From positions 558,001 to 622,000 of the forward strand of contig NZ_JASISM010000001.1 in assembly GCF_030063145.1 (NCBI RefSeq): a DNA stretch of 64,000 nt, given 5' to 3'. This DNA is from Cryobacterium sp. PH31-L1 (lineage in GTDB: Bacteria; Actinomycetota; Actinomycetes; Actinomycetales; Microbacteriaceae). Under the pieces are notes generated by a model. That model was not told the DNA's origin. It worked only from the letters and a program-made list of their open reading frames with translations, and ran no database searches. The position numbers were made by a program, and so were the translations under genes. Positions 18,763-27,061 of the stretch are shown here, one piece after another. The first letter of the stretch is position 1. Every line of letters starts with the position of its first letter.

Positions 18763-19242
18763 ATGGCAGTCAATCTCGCCGACGAACTCGACCAGGCATC
18801 CATTCGCACCCACGTCGTCGCCGCCGATTGGCAGGCCGCGATCACCCTGGCCGGCGATGCGCTCGTGGCCGGTGGCGTCACGACCGACGACTACACCGCC
18901 GAGATGATTGCTGCGGTGGACAAGCTCGGCCCCTACATCGTCATCGCGCCCGGCCTGGCCATCGCCCACTCCCGCCCATCTCCCGCCGTGCTGCGCGCCG
19001 GCCTCAGCTGGGTCACCCTCGACGAGCCGGTGGAGTTCGGCCACAAGAAGAACGACCCGGTCTCGCTCGTTATCGGCCTGGCCGCCCCCGACCACGACGG
19101 CCACCTCGAGATGATGCAGGCCCTCGCCGGGGTGCTGATGAACGCCGACCTGCTCGCCGCGCTCAAGGCGTCCGATTCGCCGGCCGAGGTTCTCGCGCTC
19201 ATGTCCAACCCCGAACTGCTCACAGAAAAGGCACACTCATGA
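18763..19242 (+). CDS. ulaC: PTS EIIA component (ascorbate/fructose-mannitol type)
   Basis: 159 aa from ATG 18763, set by AAGGAG eight bases upstream. The domain is the fructose/mannitol EIIA fold. The phospho-accepting histidine is His69 in IAPGLAIAHSRPS, and LSWVTLDEPVEFGHKKNDPV is characteristic of ascorbate-class EIIA (UlaC/SgaA). It passes phosphate from HPr to EIIB. The gene opens a three-gene operon and overlaps the EIIB gene by 4 bp (ATGA). The symbol follows the closest family; the substrate need not be ascorbate. Confidence 0.87.
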   Translation: MAVNLADELDQASIRTHVVAADWQAAITLAGDALVAGGVTTDDYTAEMIAAVDKLGPYIVIAPGLAIAHSRPSPAVLRAGLSWVTLDEPVEFGHKKNDPVSLVIGLAAPDHDGHLEMMQALAGVLMNADLLAALKASDSPAEVLALMSNPELLTEKAHS

Positions 19243-19511
19243 AGATCATTGCGGTCTGCGGAATGGGGATCGGTACATCCGTTCTCTTGAAAATGAACAC
19301 CGAGAAGGTGCTGCGCACACTCGGCATCGACGCCGACGTTGAGGCCGCCGACATTGGCGTGGCTCGCGGCATGGCGCGCGACGCGGAGATCGTACTGACG
19401 AGCGAAGAGCTCGCCGAGGAGATCGGCGATGTCGAGGCCCAGGTCATCGTCATCGACAACTTCTTCGACCTTGAAGAAATCACCCAGAAACTCACCGACG
19501 CACTCGAATAA
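19239..19511 (+). CDS. ulaB: PTS EIIB component (lactose/ascorbate type)
   Basis: 90 aa. A small P-loop-like EIIB domain begins IIAVCGMGIGTSVLL, with the phospho-cysteine at Cys7. The rest has the alternating helix/strand pattern of UlaB (DVEAADIGVARGMA, AQVIVIDNFFDLEEI). It accepts phosphate from EIIA and gives it to the sugar during transport. The start ATG overlaps the EIIA stop. 48 bp separate it from the EIIC gene. Confidence 0.88.
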   Translation: MKIIAVCGMGIGTSVLLKMNTEKVLRTLGIDADVEAADIGVARGMARDAEIVLTSEELAEEIGDVEAQVIVIDNFFDLEEITQKLTDALE

Positions 19512-19559
19512 TCCTGTTTTATCAACCGCACGTCTGAGTAAGAAAGGGAGCACCCCGAC

Positions 19560-21110
19560 ATGGAGTGGTTCTTAGTCATTCTGGATTTCATCGGCCAGCA
19601 GATTTTGAATGTGCCGGCCTACCTGGTGGGCATCATCACGGCCGTCGGGCTCATCGCCCTGCGCCGCCCGGTCGGAACCATCATCGGCGGCAGCCTCAAG
19701 GCAGCCCTCGGCTTTCTCATTCTCGGCGCCGGTGCCGGTGTGGTTGTCGCCTCACTCACCCCGCTCGGCGACCTGATTCTCAAGGTCACCGGCGCGCAGG
19801 GCGTGATTCCGACCAACGAGGTCATCACGGCCCTCGCCGCCGAGGAATTCGGAGCGACCAGCGCCTACGTGCTCGTCGTCGGATTCATCGTCATGCTGCT
19901 TCTGGCACGATTCACCCCACTCAAGTACGTGTTCCTCACCGGGCACCACATGGTCTTCATGGCCATGATGCTCGCGGTCGTGCTCTCGGTCGGCTTCGGA
20001 TCCGAGCTCAGCTGGCTCGTTGTCGTCATCGGCGGTGGCCTGCTCGGCGTGATCATGGTGGTCATGCCGGCCTTCGCCCAGCCGTGGACCAAGCGCATCA
20101 CCGGTGATGACACGATCGCCATCGGCCACTTCGGCACCCTCGGCTACATCGCTGCCGGCGCCGTCGGTCAGGCAGTCGGCAAGCGTAGCAAGAGCACCGA
20201 GCACATCAACTTTCCGCAGAACCTGCGCTTTCTGCGCGACTCCATGGTGGCTACCTCTGTTTCGATGGTCGCCATCTACATGGTCTTCGCCGTCTGGGGC
20301 CTCATCGCCCTTCCTCGAGCGGATGCCCTCGCTATCTTCGGTTCCGTCGACGGCGGCGCGTTCATCATGGCCGCCTTCGCCCAGGCCCTGCAGTTCGGCG
20401 TGGGTGTGGCCATCATCCTCTACGGTGTGCGCACCATCCTCGGCGAGCTCGTACCCGCGTTCCAGGGCATCGCCGAAAAGGTCGTTCCCGGAGCCCGCCC
20501 CGCGCTCGACATTCCGATCGTCTTCCCGTTCGCGGCCAACGCCGTACTCATCGGTTTTCTGGCGTCCTTCGCCGGCGGCCTGATCAGCCTCGGTGTGCTG
20601 GCCATCTGGCTCGGCCCCGTGTTCGGTCTCGCGCTGATTCTGCCCGGCATGGTGCCGCACTTCTTCACTGGCGGTGGTGCCGGTGTCTACGGCAACGCCA
20701 CCGGTGGTCGCATCGGTGCCATGGTCGGTGGTTTCGTCAACGGAATCCTCATCACCATCCTGCCGGCTATTCTGCTGCTGGTGCTCGGCAGCTTCGGCTT
20801 CGCCAACAGCACCTTCGGCGACGCGGACTTCGGCTGGTTTGGCACGCTCATCGGCGTGAGCCTGCTCGGCGACAACACCGCCATCGGCGTGATGCTCACC
20901 GTGCTCATCGGCGTGGTGTTGGTCGTCGCTGCGATCATCTTCCAGGTCAAGGTCACCAACACGGGCTGGATGCCCGGCGCCAAGCACACCGCTTTCGTCG
21001 ACGCTATCGAAGCCGACGTCAAGGCAGCCGCTGCGGCAGCCAAGGCCGAGGCCAAGGCATCACGCCTGGCCGCCGCCGAGACCGCAGTGTCGGCCGACAA
21101 GCCCGCGTAG
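19560..21110 (+). CDS. ulaA: PTS EIIC component, UlaA/SgaT family
   Basis: 516 aa integral membrane permease of the ascorbate PTS class, with about 10-11 hydrophobic segments. Family landmarks are LNVPAYLVGIITAVGLIALR, FLILGAGAGVVVASLTPLGD, MVPHFFTGGGAGVYGNATGG and the near-terminal LLGDNTAIGVMLTVLIGVVL. A cytoplasmic Ala/Lys-rich tail ends the protein. AAAGGGAG lies about 10 bp before ATG 19560. No ascorbate-catabolism genes (UlaD/E/F/G types) are nearby; the only sugar enzyme is the divergent transketolase. The transported sugar is therefore open, and a pentose or pentitol-like compound is plausible. Confidence 0.9.
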   Translation: MEWFLVILDFIGQQILNVPAYLVGIITAVGLIALRRPVGTIIGGSLKAALGFLILGAGAGVVVASLTPLGDLILKVTGAQGVIPTNEVITALAAEEFGATSAYVLVVGFIVMLLLARFTPLKYVFLTGHHMVFMAMMLAVVLSVGFGSELSWLVVVIGGGLLGVIMVVMPAFAQPWTKRITGDDTIAIGHFGTLGYIAAGAVGQAVGKRSKSTEHINFPQNLRFLRDSMVATSVSMVAIYMVFAVWGLIALPRADALAIFGSVDGGAFIMAAFAQALQFGVGVAIILYGVRTILGELVPAFQGIAEKVVPGARPALDIPIVFPFAANAVLIGFLASFAGGLISLGVLAIWLGPVFGLALILPGMVPHFFTGGGAGVYGNATGGRIGAMVGGFVNGILITILPAILLLVLGSFGFANSTFGDADFGWFGTLIGVSLLGDNTAIGVMLTVLIGVVLVVAAIIFQVKVTNTGWMPGAKHTAFVDAIEADVKAAAAAAKAEAKASRLAAAETAVSADKPA

Positions 21111-21125
21111 CTATTTACTCGAAAA

Positions 21126-21151
21126 GGGGTCGCACCGATCGGTGCGGCCCC
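21126..21151. terminator. Strong hairpin between convergent PTS and oxidoreductase genes
   Basis: The 16-bp perfect palindrome CGCACCGATCGGTGCG (21131-21146) is extended by GGGG and CCCC arms to a 26-nt near-perfect stem-loop. It lies 16 bp after the EIIC stop and 14 bp from the convergent gene's stop, so it can end both transcripts. There is no long T-run. Confidence 0.8.
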
Positions 21152-21164
21152 GCTTCTGCGCCGG

Positions 21165-22142
21165 TCAGGGCACGAGCACGATTTTGCCGACGTGAGCGGA
21201 TGATTCCAGCCGGCTCTGCGCATCCGCTGCGTTCGCGAATGAGAATCGGCCGTCGACCACCGGTCGAAAGTCGCCCGACGCGATCCAGGGCCAGACCGCC
21301 GACTCGAGCGATCGCACGACGGCAATTCGTTCGGCCAGCGAACGGGCACGCAGCGTGGTTGCCCAGTATCGGGCACGCTTCTGCATGAGGCGCATCGGTT
21401 CGAACGTGGCTGGCTCGTTGCTCTGGTTGGCGATCACCATGATGGTGCCGTTCACCGCAACCGCCTCGATGTTGCGTGCCGCGTAGCCGCCGCCCATGAT
21501 GTCGAGGATAACATCGGCGCCGCGCCCGTCGGTGGCGGCCTTGACTTCGGCGACGAAATCCTGCTCGCGATAGTTGATCAGGGTTTCGGCCCCGAGCCTC
21601 TCACACACGGCGAGCTTTTCTGCGGAGCCGGCCGTCACAGCCACGCGGGCCTCCATCAGGCGAGCGAGCTGAATTGCGGTGGTGCCGATTCCGCTGCCGC
21701 CACCGTGCACGAGCAGCGTCTGGCCCGGGGCGAGTTCGGCGCTCATGAACACGTTCGACCACACCGTAGCCAGGGCTTCGGGCAGGGCAGCAGCGTCGAC
21801 GAGGTCCATCGACAGCGGCACGAGCAGTGCGAGGCCTTGGTTCACCACGACCTCGGTGGCATAACCGCCGCCGGGCAGTAGTGCGCAGACCCGGTCGCCG
21901 ACGCCGAACCGGGTCACGTCATCGCCGACCTCGGTGACCACACCCGAGACCTCGAGCCCGGGCCATTCCGGTGAGCCGGGAGGCGAGGGGTAGTGGCCCT
22001 CGCGCTGCATGATGTCAGCGCGGTTCACACCCGCGGCGGCCACCTTGATTCGAATGTCGTCGGGCCCCATCTCGAGGTCGGGCACGGTTGAAAGGGTGAG
22101 GGCTTCTGGCCCGCCGGGGGAGTTGACGATGATTGCGCGCAT
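21165..22142 (-). CDS. NAD(P)H:quinone oxidoreductase, zinc-independent MDR family
   Basis: 325 aa medium-chain reductase of the quinone-oxidoreductase/PIG3 type. The N-terminal GroES-like part carries AAAGVNRADIMQREGHYP and WPGLEVSGVVTEVG. The Rossmann part has LLVHGGGSGIGTTAIQLAR and the later DVILDIMGGGYAARNIEAV. The structural and catalytic zinc ligands of alcohol dehydrogenases are absent, as expected for this branch. It would reduce quinones or enones with NADPH in the cytoplasm. ATG 22142 is divergent from the Acg-like gene, 117 bp apart, so the two redox enzymes may share control. Confidence 0.87.
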   Translation of the reverse strand: MRAIIVNSPGGPEALTLSTVPDLEMGPDDIRIKVAAAGVNRADIMQREGHYPSPPGSPEWPGLEVSGVVTEVGDDVTRFGVGDRVCALLPGGGYATEVVVNQGLALLVPLSMDLVDAAALPEALATVWSNVFMSAELAPGQTLLVHGGGSGIGTTAIQLARLMEARVAVTAGSAEKLAVCERLGAETLINYREQDFVAEVKAATDGRGADVILDIMGGGYAARNIEAVAVNGTIMVIANQSNEPATFEPMRLMQKRARYWATTLRARSLAERIAVVRSLESAVWPWIASGDFRPVVDGRFSFANAADAQSRLESSAHVGKIVLVP

Positions 22143-22184
22143 GCCCGCAGCCTACGCGTGCCGTGTGACACGGGGCCCTCAAAC

Positions 22185-22199
22185 GGGACCTTCGGCACT
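22185..22199 (+). promoter_or_regulatory. DosR-like box upstream of the Acg-family gene
   Basis: GGGACCTTCGGCACT differs at two of fifteen positions from GGGACTTTCGGCCCT, a common form of the mycobacterial DosR binding site. It ends 61 bp before the Acg-type gene start, a usual distance. No DosR/DosS genes are in the window. Confidence 0.45.
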
Positions 22200-22259
22200 A
22201 CACCCACGGCCCCGGCCGGAGTTGACTGGAACTGTTCCTGTTCCCCACCGAAGGCAAAA

Positions 22260-23468
22260 ATGCTCCGCACCAGCAGACCACACCGGGCCCGACGAGTCAT
22301 CCTCATCACGATCGGGTCGGTCGTTGGAGTCGTCGCCCTCGCCCTCGGCGCTGTGCTCACGGTCGGTGGAATCTTCGTGCCGGCGACCTACCTGCAGCCC
22401 TGGGCGACTTCGTATGCCGACCAGTTTCCTGACCCGCGCGTGAAGGTGGTCTCCCAGGCTCTGCTCGCGCCGAGCGGGCACAACATGCAGCCCTGGACCA
22501 TCACCCTCGACGAGTCCAACCCCGATGTGCTCTACCTGTATGCCGACCCGACCAGGCTGTCGCCCGCCGTCGACCCGCTCGCTCGCCAGGTCATGGTCTC
22601 GCAGGGGACATTTCTAGAGTACCTGCACGTTTCTGCCGCCGAGCTCGGTTACGCCACGGCGTTTGATCTCTTCCCCGACGGCGATTATGACGAAACCGAT
22701 CTCGAAGCATCAATGAGCGCGCTGCCCGTTGCCCGCATCACCCTTGCCGCCGATGCCCAGGCCGCTGCGCCCGATTATGCGTCGCTGTTCCGGTCGGACA
22801 CGAACCGGGCGCCGTACGCCGACGCAGCGCTAACGGCCGATCAGCTCACTGAGCTCGCTGCGATCAGCGAGACCGGCGCGACGCTGCAACTGCTCACCGA
22901 CGACGCAGACCAGACAACTTTCGCGGCCTATGGTGTCGAGGGAACCCTGATCGAGACCGAATACGCCGCGGCCACGGCCGAGAGCGCCGCCGTCTTCCAC
23001 TCCACGGAAGGTGACAAGAACGACGCCCGTTCCGGGTTCGCCGTTGAGGGCCAGGGCACGAACGGATTCATGAAGTACCTGTTGCAGGGCCTCATCACCA
23101 TCATTCCCTCGCTCAACGGTGACGCAGCCGGCGCCAAGAATGCCATCGCCATGACCCAAGCCGCCGTCGACCACACCGCCGCCTACGGGCTCGTTAGCAC
23201 CGGCGGCAATACCCGCACGGAGCAGGTACAAGCGGGCGTGCTCTTCGCGCATTTCTCCCTGAAAGCCCGCACCCTCGGGCTCGTCATGCAGCCGCTCAGC
23301 CAGGTGCTGCAGGAATACCCGACCATGGCGGTTCCCTACAAAGCCATTCACGAGCAGTACGCGTCGGGCGGCGAAACCATCCAGATGCTCGTGCGCGTCG
23401 GAACCCCCACGATCGAATACCCCACCTCGATGCGCCGAGACGCGAAAGCGCTCGTGCACGCTCCCTAA
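22260..23468 (+). CDS. Acg-family nitroreductase-like protein, membrane anchored
   Basis: 402 aa from ATG 22260 (GAAGGC upstream). An N-terminal membrane helix (VILITIGSVVGVVALALGAV) is followed by a nitroreductase-fold domain with the signature LLAPSGHNMQPWTI (about 69-82) and RLSPAVDPLARQ, then VRVGTPTIEYPTSMRR at the end. Acg proteins are duplicated nitroreductase folds that bind flavin weakly and are induced by hypoxia or nitric oxide in mycobacteria through DosR. The external orientation implied by the anchor is inference. A DosR-like box sits in its promoter region. Confidence 0.82.
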   Translation: MLRTSRPHRARRVILITIGSVVGVVALALGAVLTVGGIFVPATYLQPWATSYADQFPDPRVKVVSQALLAPSGHNMQPWTITLDESNPDVLYLYADPTRLSPAVDPLARQVMVSQGTFLEYLHVSAAELGYATAFDLFPDGDYDETDLEASMSALPVARITLAADAQAAAPDYASLFRSDTNRAPYADAALTADQLTELAAISETGATLQLLTDDADQTTFAAYGVEGTLIETEYAAATAESAAVFHSTEGDKNDARSGFAVEGQGTNGFMKYLLQGLITIIPSLNGDAAGAKNAIAMTQAAVDHTAAYGLVSTGGNTRTEQVQAGVLFAHFSLKARTLGLVMQPLSQVLQEYPTMAVPYKAIHEQYASGGETIQMLVRVGTPTIEYPTSMRRDAKALVHAP

Positions 23469-23500
23469 AGCGGATGCCTCCGGGCCGACGGCGAGACGGC

Positions 23501-25240
23501 TCAGGCGCCCTGCACCGGCAGCTGCAGATAGGAGGCGTGCTCGCCGCCGGTGTGAATGATGTGCTGCCCGGCGTTGGCGCCGACATACTCGGCAATGCCG
23601 GGCATCATCGTTCCGAGCAGGTTGCGGGCGCTGATGACAAAGCGCAGCTGTTCGCCGGGGTGAAAGGCCAGCCCGATCGGCAACAGGTCGATCTGCAGCT
23701 CCACGATCTCGCCGGGAGTGAGCTTCTCAGTGCGGTCGAAGCTGTGCGCGGGCACGTCATCCGTTGCCAGCGTCGCGTCTAGATGGCGAGCGGATGCCCG
23801 CAACCGACCGTCGGAACCCTTGTACCGAAGAATCGTGGCGCCGTGGTCGGTGAGATCGTGGGCCATGGCGCTCTGGTTGGGCACGGTGAATGCCTGCAGC
23901 GGCGTGCCGAAGGCGTCGAGTTTCTGCACGAGCACGAACAGGTCCATGTCGTCGGAGCCCTGGGCTTCGACCCAGAGGTGCACCTTCGGATAACCCACCA
24001 GCACGGTCTCTTCAGCGAATCGGGTGATGAACGACACTGCGTTGGCGGTGGCGGCAACGTTGTAGGTCGCCGACGCTTGATCGAGGGGCGCTTCGGTGGT
24101 CAGGGCGCGCGAACGGCCGTTGAGGTAGTACCTGGTCAAGGTGACGTCGGCGGGAGGGAAAGTGTCGGCGGTCAGGTTGACTCGGTCACCGCCCTCGAGG
24201 TCTAGTACGGAATAGCGCACGCGCGGCGTCAGTTCCCACCCGTTGTTTTCCTCCTTGAGAAAGTGGCCGAAGAAGCGGCGCAGATCTTCCCGGTTCGCCT
24301 CGTCGTAGTAGTCGGGCCATTCCTGGCTGTTGTGCACGCGCATCCACTTGTCGGTTGAGGCCATGCGGCGCCAGGCCCGAAACGTGCCAGCAGTGTGTAG
24401 CGTGTTGGAGTAGCTGGCCACGACGTAGGCCGGCACGGTGATCTTGGCGAAGTCGGGAATCTTGTTCTCCCAGAGCTCGGTCATGAGCGGGTAGCGCTCG
24501 GCCTCGGCCAGGATGTCCTCCTTCTGGTTCTTGCCGAAGAAGCTGCCGTTCTGCAGCATGCCGGCAAAGCCGGTGTCGGGCATGCCGCCGCGCAGCACGA
24601 GGTCGCGGTAGACGTCGCTCACGCCCTCCCAGGGGTTGATCGCGGCCAAGTGCGGCGGCTGTTCGGCCGCGGTGAACCACTGCGCCACGGCGAGGTAGGA
24701 GGTACCGCTCATGCCGACCTTGCCGCTGCACCACGCCTGCTCGGCCAGCCACTCGATCAGGTCGTAGCAGTCGCGGCCTTCCTGGCGATCCCACACCACG
24801 CTGTTGCCGTCCGAGTCGACGACGCCGCGGATGTCGGGATTGCAGATCGCGTAGCCCTGCGCGCACCAGTAGGCCGGGTCCGGCCCTTCGAACTTCTCCA
24901 GGCCCGAGACGATTCCATTGGAGAGCCCGACCAATCCGAACACGCCCATCACGCTCATCGACGTGCCCTGACCCTTGCCGTAGGGGCTCCAGGCCACGAT
25001 AACCGGCACTTTCTCCGCGCCGGCCGGGCGAAAAATGTCGACGTGAATCGTGACGCCGTCGCGCAGCTGCACCGCGACATCCTTTTCGAGAACGATGTCC
25101 ACGGGAATGGCGGCGAACTGTGGCGCGATCTGAAAGCCCGCCTTCAGCGTTCGCGTGCCGGCATCGAAGCTGGTGAGCGCACCCGTTCGGCCAGGCGGCA
25201 GCGGGTGGGACGGTACAAAAATATTCTGGTCGTCGCTCAT
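23501..25240 (-). CDS. CocE/NonD-family serine hydrolase (X-Pro dipeptidyl-peptidase class)
   Basis: 579 aa from ATG 25240, chosen for AAGGAG upstream. The alpha/beta hydrolase domain shows RDGVTIHVDIFRPAG, the nucleophile region VGMSGTSYLAVAQW (Ser near residue 178), and a C-terminal jelly-roll domain typical of CocE and X-Pro dipeptidyl-peptidases (ending in PGEQLRFVISARN). No signal peptide, so cytoplasmic. The family cleaves esters such as cocaine, glutaryl-cephalosporins, or proline peptides; the substrate is unknown. A TetR gene is divergent, with a palindrome in the 122-bp gap, and probably represses it. Confidence 0.87.
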   Translation of the reverse strand: MSDDQNIFVPSHPLPPGRTGALTSFDAGTRTLKAGFQIAPQFAAIPVDIVLEKDVAVQLRDGVTIHVDIFRPAGAEKVPVIVAWSPYGKGQGTSMSVMGVFGLVGLSNGIVSGLEKFEGPDPAYWCAQGYAICNPDIRGVVDSDGNSVVWDRQEGRDCYDLIEWLAEQAWCSGKVGMSGTSYLAVAQWFTAAEQPPHLAAINPWEGVSDVYRDLVLRGGMPDTGFAGMLQNGSFFGKNQKEDILAEAERYPLMTELWENKIPDFAKITVPAYVVASYSNTLHTAGTFRAWRRMASTDKWMRVHNSQEWPDYYDEANREDLRRFFGHFLKEENNGWELTPRVRYSVLDLEGGDRVNLTADTFPPADVTLTRYYLNGRSRALTTEAPLDQASATYNVAATANAVSFITRFAEETVLVGYPKVHLWVEAQGSDDMDLFVLVQKLDAFGTPLQAFTVPNQSAMAHDLTDHGATILRYKGSDGRLRASARHLDATLATDDVPAHSFDRTEKLTPGEIVELQIDLLPIGLAFHPGEQLRFVISARNLLGTMMPGIAEYVGANAGQHIIHTGGEHASYLQLPVQGA

Positions 25241-25317
25241 GGTGAACTCCTTCGTGGGCTTCGCGGGGCGAGCTCGTGCCTGCCTGACTGAGAGCGTACG
25301 TGCGCCGGGCCTTAAAC

Positions 25318-25331
25318 TCAACAGGCGTTGA
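25318..25331. promoter_or_regulatory. Palindrome between CocE hydrolase and TetR genes
   Basis: TCAAC-AGGC-GTTGA, perfect 5-bp arms, lies in the 122-bp divergent gap, 32 bp before the TetR start. TTAGAT (25350-25355) could be the TetR -10. Likely operator of the adjacent TetR regulator. Confidence 0.5.
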
Positions 25332-25362
25332 TATATTTCTTGCCACGAGTTAGATTAGAGAC

Positions 25363-25965
25363 ATGAAGCAGACAGTTCGCCGCGGCCGTCGACCCGGCGT
25401 GAGCAGCACCCGCCAGGCCATACTCGACGCAGCCCGCGCCCGGTTCGCCAGCGACGGTTTCACGGCAACCACCATTCGAGTCGTCGCAACGGATGCCGAC
25501 GTCGACGCGTCGCAGGTCATGCAGTTCTTCCGCTCGAAAGATGAACTGTTCGCGGCCGTCATGGCCATTCCGCCGACCGCCCTCGAGCTGTTCAACACCG
25601 CGTTCCAGGGGCCCGACGAACACCTCGGCGAGCGGGTGGTGCGCGCCTACCTCAGCGCTTGGGAGGGCGCGCCCGAGCAGTCCGAACCTCTCATGGCCAT
25701 GCTGCGCGGTGCGATCGTGAACGAGCAGGCCAGTGAACGCCTGCGCGGTTTCATCGAATCTCGACTGGAGAGCGGCACTCGGGCCAGCGCCGGGCCCGAG
25801 GCGGCCCTGAGAGCCGGCCTGGCCTCCTCCATGCTCGTGGGCATCGTTACGAGCCGGCGCATCATCGGGGTGCCCCTGCTCGCCTCTGCCGACACCGACA
25901 CGCTCGTGGGCATCGTCGCGCCCGCGATCCAACAGATTCTGGTGCCGCAGGAGCTCAAGGCATAA
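25363..25965 (+). CDS. TetR-family transcriptional regulator
   Basis: 200 aa. The N-terminal helix-turn-helix domain runs about 12-58: TRQAILDAARARFASDGFTA, TTIRVVATDADVDASQVMQF and FFRSKDELFAAV. The C-terminal ligand domain ends with a TetR_C-like ALRAGLASSMLVGIVTSRRI. It is divergent from the CocE hydrolase and probably represses it until a substrate-like ligand appears. The 3' end overlaps the convergent AlkD-like gene by 11 bp. The ATG at 25363 has only a weak AGAG site. Confidence 0.88.
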   Translation: MKQTVRRGRRPGVSSTRQAILDAARARFASDGFTATTIRVVATDADVDASQVMQFFRSKDELFAAVMAIPPTALELFNTAFQGPDEHLGERVVRAYLSAWEGAPEQSEPLMAMLRGAIVNEQASERLRGFIESRLESGTRASAGPEAALRAGLASSMLVGIVTSRRIIGVPLLASADTDTLVGIVAPAIQQILVPQELKA

Positions 25966-26494
25966 CCTTCCACGCAGCGGATGCTGCGGGCCCTGACCGC
26001 TGCTCGCTCACGATCCGCGCGCTCACGCCGCGTGCAGCACGGAGCAGCCAGGGGTCGCCGTCTCGCGCCCACCGGGCCAGCGCTGCATCCGCTCTTGATC
26101 GATTGGGTCCGGTCAGGTGCAGCACCAACGGGAACACGACGTCGAACGTGAGCGGATCCGCAAGTTCGGGCACAGCAGCACCGCGCAGAAATCCCTCTAT
26201 GCGCGTGAGATCGGTGTTGTCGAGCCGGGTCACGTTCGACTGCAGCAGTACGATCGCGGCGAGGCGTCGTTCGAAGACCGGCATGTTCCACAATTCGGAA
26301 CTCAGCGCGGTCACCTCGTCGTGGGTCATGTTCCTGTGGCGGCGGGCCAGGTCGCGAATGGTTCCACGCACGGCGCCCACGGAGGCGCCGTAGACGTCGA
26401 GCTCGGTACCCAGCTGCGCCTGCCACTCGGCAGCCCGTTCCCAGGTGGATTCGTACTGCAGCGTGCGGTCTACAAAGTCGCCGGCGTCAGTCAT
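25955..26494 (-). CDS. DNA alkylation repair protein, AlkD-like (short)
   Basis: 179 aa. The HEAT-repeat pattern of AlkD-type glycosylases is visible: YGASVGAVRGTIRDLARRHR, LSSELWNMPVFERRLAAIVL, DTFDV-like helices, and DGDPWLLRAARG at the usual site of the catalytic region (W-x-x-D-x-D-x-W-x-R-R-A). AlkD enzymes excise positively charged alkylated bases. At 179 residues it is shorter than typical members (about 220-230), lacking the last repeats, so activity is uncertain. The start ATG 26494 lies just after the membrane gene ending at 26499, so the two form an operon with a 4-bp gap. Confidence 0.7.
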   Translation of the reverse strand: MTDAGDFVDRTLQYESTWERAAEWQAQLGTELDVYGASVGAVRGTIRDLARRHRNMTHDEVTALSSELWNMPVFERRLAAIVLLQSNVTRLDNTDLTRIEGFLRGAAVPELADPLTFDVVFPLVLHLTGPNRSRADAALARWARDGDPWLLRAARGVSARIVSEQRSGPAASAAWKVMP

Positions 26495-26498
26495 CCGT

Positions 26499-27014
26499 CT
26501 ATTCTGCGCGAATCGCGGCCAAATCGGCCGCAGCGCGAGCGGACCGAATGATGACCACGATCAGGGCCAGCAGGGCAGCCGCACTCACCAGGTACAAGAC
26601 CATGCCCCACGGGGTGTGATCCCCGCCCGAAATCATGAACGTGTCGGCCAGCGACATGCCGGGGCCGAACGAGACAAAGAAATGCCCCGGCGCGGCGAAC
26701 ACCAGCAGCACCAGATAGGCCGCCACGACCGGCCACACCCGACTGGTGCGGCGCATGGTCGCGACCAGCAGGATCGCCCCGGCCAGCAGCAGCCCGAGGC
26801 CAGCCCAGGTGACGACTCCGTTTGCGCTGAGGCTCTCACCGGCGAGGGCCATGTCGGCGCGGATCTGCCCGAGCGTCGCGTCCGGCACCGCCGCGAGCGG
26901 ATTCCACACCAGAATCTGCAGCGCCCCGGTAATTGCATACACCGCAACGACCGCGAAGCCCACGATCCCCGCTAGTACCGCCAGACGCGGTGGTCGTGTT
27001 TCGGTGGTACTCAT
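26499..27014 (-). CDS. Four-helix membrane protein, unknown function
   Basis: 171 aa from ATG 27014 (a TTG precedes it). Four hydrophobic segments are seen: VLAGIVGFAVVAVYAITGAL, GLGLLLAGAILLVATMRR, VVAAYLVLLVFAAPGHFF and GMVLYLVSAAALLALIVVII. The N- and C-termini are predicted inside. No family recognised. It is transcribed just upstream of the AlkD-like gene with 4 bp between, and 47 bp downstream of the LysE gene, so all three may be one minus-strand unit. Confidence 0.7.
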   Translation of the reverse strand: MSTTETRPPRLAVLAGIVGFAVVAVYAITGALQILVWNPLAAVPDATLGQIRADMALAGESLSANGVVTWAGLGLLLAGAILLVATMRRTSRVWPVVAAYLVLLVFAAPGHFFVSFGPGMSLADTFMISGGDHTPWGMVLYLVSAAALLALIVVIIRSARAAADLAAIRAE

Positions 27015-27061
27015 CAAGTAAGCGTACCGATCATCCGCTTAGAGGAGCTGCTGCCGGCATT

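Noticed and set aside
19752-20987. Long open frame on the minus strand opposite the EIIC gene
   Set aside because: It is a mirror of high-GC codon bias; the product is a Glu/Asp/His-rich sequence without domains, while the plus strand encodes a clear PTS permease.
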